NCBI GenBank assembly: GCA_029339195.1
Contig: JAPTJF010000727.1
Span: forward strand, 1 to 17,819
DNA: 17,819 bases
Direction of reading: 5' to 3'
Source of the DNA: Micractinium sp. NFX-FRZ
Taxonomy: Eukaryota > Chlorophyta > Trebouxiophyceae > Chlorellales > Chlorellaceae
The position numbers and the translations under genes were made by a program. Shown here piece after piece: positions 9,991-17,601 of this stretch (position 1 is its first letter; the number at the start of each line of letters is the position of its first letter). The notes beneath the pieces are model-generated. The model searched no databases. It was not told the DNA's origin and saw only the letters and a list, made by a program, of their open reading frames with translations.

Positions 9991-10520
9991 TCAGCGTACC
10001 CCCCTTTCATTGTTGCTATATACGCTCCCCTACCCTCAGCATAACCCGGCCTGGGCCGCCGTGGCATGTATTATCTCCCTCATCTGCATGTGTTGCCCGA
10101 TGTGCACACCCCGCCCTCTCACCTGCCCACCCACCCCGCCGCGCCCTCACGCCGACCCAAGATCATACTTGACCGCTGTCCCCTGATCGTCTCAGCTCCA
10201 TGCGTGCGAATCAGGAATCTTAGCGTGTGACACCCAGGGACCTGCTTTAATAGCCCTGCTGTAATAGCTACTATGCAAGCTGCAGCACCAGTGGCGGCGG
10301 CGCGCCCCGTGCCAGGTGGCGCAGGTTCAGCCGTGCCAGCAGGCGGGTCCCCACTGTGCACGAGGGGATGCCGACCCGCTAGAAGCACGCAATTTCGCTC
10401 GGATACGCGTGATAATGCGCAATGGCTAACTGGGGGACACAGTGACCGTGCGCACCCGGTTACGTACCCAGCGCAAGACCACCGCGTTTCCCAGCCTTGC
10501 CCACCCGCTAACATCGCGGT

Positions 10521-10527
10521 TATAAAC
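10521..10527 (+). promoter_or_regulatory. TATA-like box of the RTA1-like gene
   Basis: TTATAAA occurs about 297 nt before the ATG. It would place transcription start near 10550, leaving a short first non-coding exon before the donor at 10617. It is the clearest TATA-like element seen upstream of any gene here. Confidence 0.45.
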
Positions 10528-10616
10528 TTGCCAAGCAGTGGCTCCGTCGCGTCTGCAAAGCACTGAAGCACCCCCGCCTCGTTCACAAGGCTGCTGGCTG
10601 CCAACCTTCTGCACAG

Positions 10617-10784
10617 GTAAGCGAGCGAGCAAGCAAGGGCAAACCCACTCCAACTGGGCCAAAGCTCGTGCATCATGCTTGTGGTGAATTTTCGGGCCCG
10701 TGCGCTGCGGTTAGCCGACACCTGCACACTTCTCGCTGGCCACCCACTGCCCCGCCGCTGCCGCCTCCCACCGTCTAGCTGCAG
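10617..10784 (+). other. Probable 5'-UTR intron of the RTA1-like gene
   Basis: The donor CACAG/GTAAGC is near-perfect and closer to the general eukaryotic consensus than most donors in the window. A pyrimidine-rich tract leads to CTAG (ending 10778) and CTGCAG (ending 10784), either of which could be the acceptor. The ATG follows 33 nt later. Confidence 0.5.
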
Positions 10785-10817
10785 CCGACCGTCGGGCTCG
10801 TCACCCACACTGCCTCC

Positions 10818-13800
10818 ATGTCGTCCGGAGGCGAAGACTCCTTGGAATATGACGTCAACGAGCTCTCCATCTATGAGTTCTTCAAGTGAGTGGGCCGTAG
10901 GGTGCCTGCCTGGCAAGAACTGCCACGTGGCGCCCGCGGCCTTCAAACGTCTGCCTGGGACGCACCGCTTGCTGGCGCCCACGCCTGGCCTACCATGCAG
11001 CAGGGCCCGGCTGCACGTGCGCATGCGCAGTGTCAGAATGAGCATGTCTTCCCAGTGACAGGCATGTTCATGATGTCCCATGTGTCTCACAGTGCCCCAC
11101 TCCCTCCCCCCCGCATCCGTCCCCCACCCCTGCCCCCGCTTTCAGCTATTGGCCCAGCCTGGCGCTTGCCTGCATCGCTCTGGCGCTGTTTGCACTGGCT
11201 GCCGGCGTCGTGGCCTTCCTTACAGAGCGGCGCGGCGCCTACAGATTCATCCACACCGTCACGTGAGGAGGGGCGCTTCCGGCGCCACCATTTCCTGGCA
11301 CGTGCTGCCTGTGTGCATGATGTGGCGGGGCTCACTGCCTTGCATGCCTTCCTCCCCCGCCCCCAACCCCGTATGCACCTGCTGCACTGCGTGCCGCGGC
11401 CGACGCGCTGCCTCGCCTGCCCTCGCCCACCGCCCTGCCTGCCCGCCTGGCCTGCCCGCCCGCCTGCCTTCCTGGCCTCCTGTGGGCATCCACCTGCCCG
11501 CCTGCCTGCCTGCTTTCCGTTCGTTGCAGTGTGACGGGACTCATGGAGGCGGGCGGCTACGCAGCGCTCATCTACGCCATCCAGACGTCTGGCAAGGGCA
11601 GCGTGTTCAACGCATACGTCGCCATGCAGGCAGGTAGCATGCATTTGCAGCACGAGTAACGCCTGATCCGCCGCCTGTCTGTGAGCTGGGATGAACCAGT
11701 CTGGGGCCGGCAGCGGAGGGCCTCCCTTGTGTGGTTTCTCGGGGCGCCAGCCGCCACGTGTCACCTGCCCTCCCTCATGCTTGCTTTTGCCTCCCCTCGC
11801 CCTGCCTGCCCGCAGGTGCTGGTCATCGAGGCGCCAAACATCCTGCAGGCGGGCCTATACATCACGGTGAGCAAGGGCGGCGGGCCGGGGGACCTTGCGG
11901 CAGCATGAGGCACAAAGGGACGATGCGTGCGACAACCACTGGCCGGCGCTGCCGCCGTGCCGCTGTGCCTCTGCCCTGCTGCCACTCGTCTGCGGCTGCG
12001 GTGCCAGTTCTGAAGTCCGCCCCTCCGCTCAAGGCTCCTGATTCCTCTTAAACCCTGCAGGTCGGCAAGGTGCTGCACTTCTCCCCGCAGCTCACCCGAG
12101 GGCGCAAGCTGCTGCGGGGCTGGGTCATCGCCACCATCTTCGCCTGCGCCGACCTCTGCGCGATCATGTGAGTCGGGGAGCGAGCGTGTGCGCGCACGTG
12201 TTTGTGGGTTGGTGGATGCGCGTGCATGTGTGTGGGCGTGTGTGTGCAGGCATGTGTGAGTCGAGCACATGCCTCACTCATGACGGCAGCCGAGCCTAGC
12301 GGCCACCGCTTTTGCTGCTCCGCCCGCTGACACGGCTGCGTCTCGTCCTCCCTGCTGCCTGCAGCATCCAGGCTATCGGCATCTCCATCTGGGCCACCTC
12401 CCAGGCCTCTGGCACCCCAGACTCTGACCAGATTCAGCTGGGCTGTGCCGTCACGCTGGCAGGGCTGGGCATCCAGGTGGGGTTGGGCCGGGCAGCTGCC
12501 GGGAAGGTGCGCATGCCAGGAAGCTGCCAGGGGGCGCAGTCACGCAGGCAGGGCAGGTCAGGGTGGGGCAGGGTAGGAGAGCTGCCGGGAAGGTGCCACA
12601 TGCCAGGAGGCTGTCAGCTGAGTGCATCCAGTGCATGCGGGCTGGGCTCGGGGCCGAAGCTTGGTACCGCGGGCGCTGCACAGTGGGCGCATAGGCGTCA
12701 CTTCTGCCTCTCTGTTACCGCTCTGCTCTCTGTGTCAGCACACTTGTGTTACAGTGGCAACGCCACTGACGCGTCCCGTGCTACCCCTCACCCTAACTGC
12801 CCCTGCAGCTCGTCTGTTTCATCGGCTTCACCGCCTTCACAATCTGGGTGCACCGCCACCCCAAGTGAGGCCCCTACCCGCCGCTGCTGCCGCTGGCTTG
12901 CGTAGCATGCCAGCCAGCATTCTGCCAAGCTGGGCATGTCGGGCTCAAGCAGGGTGCGCTTGCACACGGCTGGCCAGGACTCCATGCTCAGTCCACGTCT
13001 GCCCATGTGATGCTTATGTTCCGGCCCTAAGCTGCTACCCCCCTTGTGCCCTGCGGCGTCCCACCTCCCGCTATGCTTGCAGCAACGGGCTGCGGGGCAA
13101 GCAGGAGACACGCAAGCTCTTTCTGGCCCTCTACACAGCCATGTTCTTTCTCTACGTCCGCAACATCTTCCGCTTTGTCGAATTCACCCAAGTGCGAACT
13201 GCTGTGCTGTGCTGGGCGTGCCGTGCTGTGCTGCGCTGTGCTATGCGCACAACATCTTCTGCTCTGTCGACTTCACCCTGTGAGATGCGGTGCCGCGCTG
13301 TGCTGTGCTGTGTGAAGTATTGTGTGTGTGTTCCCCCCCGTGCCATGCGCGTGTGCATGTGTTGTGTGGTACGCGGCTGCGCATTACACTCGTGCACACA
13401 CCCGCGGTCAGGGTGTGCTCCGCCCCGCTGCTCAGCCGCTGCTCACACTTTGAACTCTCCCCCCAGCTCACCAGTCTGCTGCCGCTTGGCCGTGCTGCAG
13501 AACACCGTGCTGACCTGGCCAACGCCAGACGACACCTTTGTGCTGGCCCACCAACAGGTGCGCCCAAAGGCAGGGCTGCAGGGCAGGAGCGCCGCCAGTG
13601 GCAGCAGCGCCAGGTTGCTGGGCATGGCGGTGGATGCTTCCCCTGCCTGTGCTACATGTGCTGGTCTGCAGCTCGGGGCCGGCACGCCCGTGCACCCTGT
13701 GCCTGGGACCCACATTCGTTTTTCATCCCGTCCTGCCTGCCTGCCCCCCGTGCCCGCCTGCTCCCCACCGCAGGTCCTGTTCTACACGCTGGACGCCCTC

Positions 13801-14043
13801 CCCATCCTCCTCTGCTTCCTCCCCTTCATTTTTGCCCACCCCGGCTACCTCCTGCCCGCGCCGGACAGCAAGGTGCCCGCTGCACTCCCTGAGACTGGCA
13901 AGGACCCCGAGGCAGGGCAGCAGGGCATGGCCCACCCCGCCTCAGCTTCCAGCTCTACACCAACCAAGGGAAAGGGGCAGGAGGAGGAGGAGGAGGGGGG
14001 TGACAATGCACCCCAGCAGTTCCGGGTGGCTGTGCTGGTGTGA
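10818..14043 (+). CDS. RTA1-like seven-helix membrane protein (10 exons, 348 aa)
   Basis: Exons: 10818-10885, 11146-11262, 11530-11629, 11816-11866, 12061-12167, 12365-12476, 12809-12864, 13083-13191, 13501-13557, 13774-14043, ending TGA. The product has seven hydrophobic segments (about 27-48, 63-80, 94-117, 132-157, 171-199, 216-238, 260-280). The motifs match the RTA1 / lipid-translocating exporter family in order: E68..GY72, E.AP (100-102), D143 with Q150..G153, G181..Q185, RNIFRFVEF (230-238), Y263..D266 and HPG (281-283). Length is also usual for the family. Known fungal members include Rsb1, Rta1 and Pug1, linked to sphingoid base release, sterol-analogue resistance and porphyrin handling; the substrate here cannot be inferred. 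It acts in a membrane. The acidic, low-complexity tail (about 290-348) has a run of Glu. Exon 3 must end at a GC donor (CAG/GCAGGT at 11630), because the nearby GTAGCA would break the frame. The family is best known from fungi. Confidence 0.85.
12493..12617. repeat. Duplicated 37-38 nt segment (period 86) in RTA1-like intron 6
   Basis: AGCTGCCGGGAAGGTG..CATGCCAGGA.GCTG.CAG occurs at 12494-12530 and again at 12580-12617 with few changes. No function is visible. Confidence 0.75.
13246..13284 (+). pseudogene. Relic duplicate of the end of RTA1-like exon 8, inside intron 8
   Basis: The segment 13250-13284 copies the exon 8 end and its donor (13161-13195), 89 nt downstream: CAACATCTTC, TGTCGA and TTCACCC are shared. 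Over the first 31 nt only 3 bases differ, and all three change the protein (NIFRFVEFT has become NIFCSVDFT). The relic donor, GTGAGA at 13280, looks stronger than the true one, GTGCGA at 13192. Using it would add 88 nt and break the frame. CTGTG pentamer repeats surround it. Confidence 0.8.
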
Positions 14044-14283
14044 ACCCCGTGCGCTTGGTTTTGACCACATTGACGCAGCGCTCTGTTGGTTTTGCTCTGG
14101 CGCAGCAATCGGTCATGCTGCGGCCCTGCATGTGCCGGCTCCTGGCCCGTTTGTTAGTACAGCACATTCTCGACTCCTTTGAACCTCTCTGCTCAGCTTC
14201 ATTCATGTATTGCGCGTGCTGTGACTGTTTCTTCTTCGCAACCTCTGCCTGTTGCTCACAACGCTTTCATTGCTCTAACCTGC

Positions 14284-14539
14284 ACCCTTCGGGCTCCCCT
14301 CCTTCCTTTATTACCGTGTGCCCCTGTGCCCACACCCTCCTTTACTTCACGTTCACAACACGTTCACGTGTTCAAGAGTGTTCACGTTCACTCACGTGGC
14401 CACCTCATGCACATGCGTCCCCACTTTTTGCGTGCAAGCACAGAGACCCTTTTGCTGTGCGCTCCTCAGACCACCTCCATGCTCACATGTAAGCCACATG
14501 CCACACGCCTCAATGTCATGCACTTTGAAAGGCCTTGGG
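14284..14539 (+). repeat. Dispersed direct repeat, copy A
   Basis: This matches 16811-17022 in the same orientation. Shared blocks include CCTCCTTCCTTTATTACC, CATGCACATGCG, CAAGCACAGAGACCC and CTCAGACCACCTCCATGCTCA, ending near CTTGGG. Copy A carries about 45 nt more (a CACGTTCA-rich insert). The copies start 2.5 kb apart and flank the minus-strand gene. The origin (transposon ends, a short interspersed element, or a duplicated 3'-UTR) cannot be told from two copies. Confidence 0.85.
14488..14492 (+). terminator. Possible polyadenylation signal TGTAA of the RTA1-like gene
   Basis: The first TGTAA after the stop lies 445 nt downstream and inside repeat copy A, where copy B reads TGTATAA. If used, the repeat supplies the 3' end of the mRNA. 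Confidence 0.35.
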
Positions 14540-15045
14540 CGCTCGCCTTGCTGTGCACGCTGCGGCGGTCACGCCGCCAGTCCTGCTTTCGCGTCCTTGG
14601 CAGCTGCAGTGTGCGTACAGGTGTGTAGGCGCCAGCCCCAGTCGACAAACAACAGAGCGCATGACAGCGCAGGCGCCGCCAGTGGCTGCCAGGGCTGCGT
14701 GGTGCTGCCAGGGACCAACCTGCCAGGGAGCACACTTGTGAGAGTTTCACAACACTGGCACAGGCAGAGGGGGTGGCCGACGCCGGTGTCTGCTGCCGCC
14801 AGTGCCAGCAGAGGCAGGGCTGCAACATGTTTGCCTACTGCGGCCAAGCGGGCGGGTGAGCGCTCTTGCTGTGCTGTGGGTGGGGAAGCAGGATGCCTGT
14901 GCGAGTGCTGCCAACGATGCTGCTATGCTTGCACCTGCTGGGGTAGCTGTCGTGCTGCGCCCTGCAGCCAAAGCATCCATCCCGCTGCCTGCCTGTACAT
15001 GCAGGGCTCTGCACCCACCAGCCCCTGCCTGCCCTGTTGTACAAT

Positions 15046-15086
15046 ACTGTGCTGCGCTGCGCTGTGCTGCGCTGTGCTGTGCTGCA
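15046..15086. repeat. CTGTG/CTGCG pentamer microsatellite
   Basis: About eight units of CTGNG in tandem, ending in GCTGCAG, which also resembles a splice acceptor. Confidence 0.8.
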
Positions 15087-15120
15087 GGCTCAGCCGGTTC
15101 CCCCCCCGCCTGGGCTGCAG

Positions 15121-15220
15121 AAGCTGGTGGAGGGGCACAACAGCTGGCGATTTGTTGTGCTGCTTGCTCTGCCCTTGCGCTTCATCCGGGCTCTGCCTGC
15201 ACCTGCCACTGACCTGTTGT
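15121..15220 (+). other. Isolated exon-like fragment, weak resemblance to a VTT/DedA-type membrane domain
   Basis: A C-rich tract with GGGCTGCAG ends at 15120 and a strong donor GTGAGT starts at 15221. The 100 nt between are open and read KLVEGHNSWRFVVLLALPLR then FIRALPAPATDLL. The pattern of a Trp-Arg pair before a short hydrophobic run and a Leu-Pro pair recalls one strand of VTT (SNARE-associated Golgi/DedA) proteins, but this is a resemblance only. No partner exons were found on either side, so it may be a stranded or decayed exon. Confidence 0.25.
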
Positions 15221-15362
15221 GTGAGTTCCCAAGCGGGAGAATCTGTGGTCGACAGGTGTCGCATGGTGAGATGTACAGTACTTCAGGAAAAGGAAAGGTA
15301 ACGGGGGGGCGGAAATATACAGGGGGCTTTGGATACAGTGGGGCGGGACAGAAAATACGATA

Positions 15363-15367
15363 TTACA
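15363..15367 (-). terminator. Possible polyadenylation signal TGTAA for the minus-strand gene
   Basis: TTACA on plus reads TGTAA on minus, 267 nt past the minus-strand stop at 15634. The DNA between is clearly less GC-rich, as expected of a 3'-UTR. Confidence 0.45.
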
Positions 15368-15853
15368 CAGGGATATAGACTGCGTGCGTAGGGAGTGAGC
15401 GTCGGGCGGGGTTGTTGCTGGAAGTGGAGCAAACGCACAGAGGAGATTTAGGCAAAAGCAGACATGTAATCGGGGCGTTGCATGTTTGCTGCCACAGCAA
15501 AGGCCACGACGCGCCCGCCGCTCTTCTTAAGAATCAAGACGGCGAGCCCGCTACGCAGGCAGTAGTTGGGCGGGACACTGTGCCAGGGCATTCACCTCCT
15601 GCCAATGACGCGACAAACCGCCGTTGTGCCATCCTAGCGCTCGCCTGCCGCCCCCGCTGCCGCCGCCAGCGTCGTCAGGCCAGCGTCGGAGGTGCGCACC
15701 TCCTCTTCCAACGCGGAGAGCTCGTCTGCAGGGGGAAGGAGTGTCGACAAGCTTCGGACAGTTGTACACACTAATGAAAATGATGGTGTCGACACGAACG
15801 GCGCCATGGTGTGCGGGGAAAAGCAGTTGCTGTTGTGGCAGCGGCAGCAGCAG

Positions 15854-15955
15854 CAGCGACGGCGGACCAGCGGTAGCGGGGACAGCATCGGGCGCGGCGG
15901 CACCGGCAGCACCACTCTGGGCCAGCGACGGCGGAGCGGCAGTAGCGGCGACACC
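15854..15955. repeat. 69-nt spaced duplication, GC-rich, in the minus-strand gene's second intron
   Basis: CAGCGACGGCGGA occurs at 15854 and 15923, each followed by related AGCGG/AGTAGCGG sequence. Within-intron low-complexity DNA. Confidence 0.6.
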
Positions 15956-15976
15956 CACCCACCCACCCACCCACCT
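15953..15976 (-). repeat. (CCCA)n run; potential G-quadruplex on the minus strand
   Basis: The plus strand reads CACCCACCCACCCACCCACC, so the minus strand and the minus-gene pre-mRNA carry four GGG tracts with single-T loops, beginning about 22 nt after the predicted donor of intron 2. Confidence 0.8.
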
Positions 15977-15979
15977 GGA

Positions 15980-16001
15980 CACGTGTTTACGTTAACACGT
16001 G
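15980..16001. repeat. Inverted repeat with two CACGTG boxes
   Basis: CACGTGTT (15980-15987) and AACACGTG (15994-16001) are perfect 8-nt arms around TACGTT. The arms overlap the predicted donor of the minus-strand gene's intron 2 (15998). Each arm holds a CACGTG box, the core bound by bHLH and some bZIP proteins; whether it works as a site is unknown. Confidence 0.7.
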
Positions 16002-16120
16002 CGTCGTGCAGTTGGCAGCGCGCAGAGAAGTTGTAGCGCTCCAGCAGCAAGCGCTCCACCTCAAGGTGGCGGCCTGCGGCTATGTGGCGGCGGCAAGGCA
16101 GCGGCGGTGAGGCAGCAGCA

Positions 16121-16218
16121 GTGCGACAGCGGGCGCCGCATTGCGACAGCGGGCGGCAGTGTCATTTCGACACCGGGTGGCAGTGTCTGTGTTTCGACAC
16201 CGGGTGGCAGTGTCTGTG
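16121..16218. repeat. Degenerate tandem repeat, four units of 20-27 nt
   Basis: Units 16121-16140, 16141-16164, 16165-16191 and 16192-16218 share GCGACA or TCGACA followed by CGGG.GGCAGTGTC. The last two are identical over 27 nt, which means a recent duplication. It lies in the minus-strand gene's first intron. Confidence 0.85.
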
Positions 16219-16400
16219 AGCTGGCGCAGGGCCGCGCAGCAATCCCCGATTCGCCCAACCAGCAACGCACCTGCCGCCCCTGCCGCCTTGGCCTAGCGCA
16301 GGAATGCGCTAAGGACCGCCTTGCGCTCCTCAATCGACTGCGGCACCTCCGCCATTCGACCGCAGGGTTCAAAGGAGGCAACTCGCTAGACGGATGCTGG

Positions 16401-16456
16401 ACAAGCACAAGCACAAGCACAAGCGCAAGAGCCTGCAGCACAAGCAGCACAAGCAG
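16401..16456. repeat. ACAAGC hexamer microsatellite
   Basis: Four perfect ACAAGC units (16401-16424), followed by related CACAAGCAG units to 16456. Confidence 0.85.
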
Positions 16457-16810
16457 CCCGGACATGCACGGCAGCACGCTGTTTTCGGAGAGGCCGCCAT
16501 CGTCCTCTCAGATAGAGGGACGGCAGCGGCCACAGCGTGCAGGCGGTACTGCAGGCAGCTGCTTCTGGGGGACCCCTCTCCATGATTCCCTCCTCTCCCA
16601 CGTGTATCCAGGGTAGCTTTGCTTGCAACTACCCGCCCCGCCAAGCGGGTGTCAGGTGCACACATGCCCCTGCGCCACGTTTCCCTACACTGCCACCACC
16701 GCCTGGCATGCCCCAGCGGTGCTGCGGCTCCTGGCAGGCAGCGATGCTGTGCAGCAAGGCTGCCCGGAGTGGCTGCGCCGCCTTGGTTGCACGCTGAGCT
16801 CCAGTGCTGT

Positions 16811-17022
16811 ACCCTTCTCGTCCCCCCTCCTTCCTTTATTACCATGTGCCGCTGTGCCCATACCCTCCTTCACACGGCATCATAGTCACCACATGCACAT
16901 GCGCCCCCGCTGTTTGCGGGCAAGCACAGAGACCCTTTGCTGTGCGCGCCTCAGACCACCTCCATGCTCATGTATAAGCCATGCCACGCGCCTCAATGTA
17001 ATGCATACGGGAAGGGCTTGGG
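16811..17022 (+). repeat. Dispersed direct repeat, copy B
   Basis: This is the shorter partner of copy A at 14284-14539, in the same orientation. It lacks the CACGTTCA-rich insert and has small indels (CATGTATAAGCC against CACATGTAAGCC), so the copies are not recent. Confidence 0.85.
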
Positions 17023-17030
17023 TTCATGCA

Positions 17031-17060
17031 TGCCATGCTGTGCCATGCTGTGCCATGCTG
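17031..17060. repeat. Perfect TGCCATGCTG decamer, three copies
   Basis: Three identical 10-nt units, then a broken fourth (TGCCAAATTG). It starts directly after repeat copy B. Confidence 0.9.
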
Positions 17061-17112
17061 TGCCAAATTGTGGGCAACACAGCCAACACGGCCAGGCGGA
17101 TCAGGCCAGAAT

Positions 17113-17138
17113 CAGTGACCAGCGGCAGCTGGTCACTG
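17113..17138. repeat. Perfect 11-bp hairpin upstream of the dynamin-like fragment
   Basis: CAGTGACCAGC (17113-17123) and GCTGGTCACTG (17128-17138) flank GGCA. It ends 85 nt before the ATG at 17224, so it lies in the promoter or 5'-UTR of that gene. Confidence 0.85.
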
Positions 17139-17223
17139 TTCTCAAATTTATCGAAATCTTCTGTTAGATTCATCCGCACGGAGGGGCGACTCCAGTCCAG
17201 CCTGGGCTGGCCAGCACGGCAGA

Positions 17224-17595
17224 ATGGCGTTCGTGGACGCTTTCAACAAACGCTTGCGCCCTGTGCTTGACGCCACCGACGATGTATCTCGCTTGCTGGG
17301 AACCCAGTCGGACATCCAGGCACGGGCAGGGAGCGCCAGGAGGCCGCCCACCCTCAGGCTGCCACCGCTCAGGGCTCGCCTCACTCAAACTGCCAGTGCA
17401 CCCCCCTTGACGCCATGCACCACCATGTGGCACGTGCTCTATAATTCACTTATTTTTACGTTGCAGATGTGCAAGATTGTCGTGGTGGGTGACCAGTCCA
17501 GCGGCAAGTCGAGCCTGATTGAGTCGATGTTTGGCTTCAGCCTGCCGCGCGGCACCGGCATCGTCACGCGCACACCCATCCTCTATGGGGACTGA
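17224..17595 (+). pseudogene. N-terminal fragment of a dynamin/Mx-type large GTPase, cut after the G2 motif
   Basis: Likely exons 17224-17319 and 17467-17595, joined at ATC CAG/ATG TGC. The 147-nt intron has a very good 3' end (CTTATTTTTACGTTGCAG) but a weak GC donor (GCACGG at 17320); it is also open in frame, so a 123-residue unspliced reading exists. Exon 1 reads [20 protein letters not shown] and on to SDIQ, like the start of dynamin-related proteins. Exon 2 reads [17 protein letters not shown], the P-loop (GDQSSGKS) with the family's QSSGKSS signature, then [12 protein letters not shown], the G2 / switch I region with its conserved Thr. Homology ends there: ILYGD and a TGA at 17593 follow, with no GT donor nearby. 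The G3 and G4 motifs, middle domain and GED are missing. A full dynamin has over 600 residues. It is most simply a truncated or insertion-broken gene. Confidence 0.8.
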
Positions 17596-17601
17596 ACTGG
17601 G

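Larger units (their letters stand above)
9860..10817 (+). other. 3' region of bZIP-B and promoter region of the RTA1-like gene
   Basis: No coding exon was recognised. From left to right it holds the TGTAA motif of bZIP-B (9940), a 19-nt C run (9972-9990), a pyrimidine-rich stretch to about 10190, a TATA-like box (10521) and a probable 5'-UTR intron (10617-10784). Long minus-strand frames across it overlap the start of the RTA1-like gene and look like shadows. Confidence 0.5.
14044..15120. other. 3' region of the RTA1-like gene and repeat-rich spacer
   Basis: No supported coding exon. It holds the 3'-UTR, direct-repeat copy A (14284-14539), a CACGTTCA-rich patch within that copy (about 14347-14400) and a CTGTG/CTGCG pentamer run at its right end. 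A 327-codon open frame from 14318 is Cys/His/Ala-rich, repeats-derived and lacks splice or family support. Confidence 0.5.
15634..16355 (-). pseudogene. Small three-exon minus-strand gene or pseudogene with an in-frame TAG
   Basis: Minus-strand exons: 16355-16271, 16073-15999, 15725-15634. Phases fit exactly: donor CAG/GTGCGT, acceptor CCGCAG; donor CAC/GTGTTA, acceptor CCCCCTGCAG. Exon 1 reads MAEVPQSIEERKAVLSAFLR and then TAG (16295-16293), followed in frame by AKAAGAAG. Exon 2 reads GRHLEVERLLLERYNFSARC QLHDA when split at the Cys. Exon 3 reads ELSALEEEVRTSDAGL and an Ala-rich end, stopping at TAG. Without the internal stop the product would be about 84 aa, helical and charged, perhaps a small coiled-coil protein. 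I do not recognise the family. The internal TAG is one base from CAG. It may be a recent pseudogene, a sequencing error, or a wrong exon 1. Confidence 0.45.
16356..17223. other. Repeat-rich spacer between the minus-strand gene and the dynamin-like fragment
   Basis: No supported coding exon. It holds the upstream region of the minus-strand gene, an ACAAGC hexamer array (16401), repeat copy B (16811-17022), a perfect decamer array (17031) and an 11-bp hairpin (17113). Confidence 0.5.

Noticed and set aside
10119..11090. A 323-codon minus-strand open frame
   Set aside because: It overlaps the promoter, TATA-like box and exon 1 of the RTA1-like gene, has no recognisable motif, and looks like a GC-rich shadow.
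11634..11815. A GT donor (GTAGCA at 11634) for RTA1-like intron 3
   Set aside because: It gives the wrong phase for exon 4 and destroys the E.AP helix; the GC donor at 11630 keeps the frame.
12622..14043. A 473-codon plus-strand open frame
   Set aside because: It contains true exons 8-10 of the RTA1-like gene in frame, but also reads through introns 8 and 9 (Cys-rich, repeat-derived). The spliced model keeps the family motifs without these inserts.
14318..15301. A 327-codon plus-strand open frame rich in Cys and His
   Set aside because: It crosses repeat copy A and the CTGTG microsatellite; the Cys and Ala come from the repeat, and there is no domain-like pattern.
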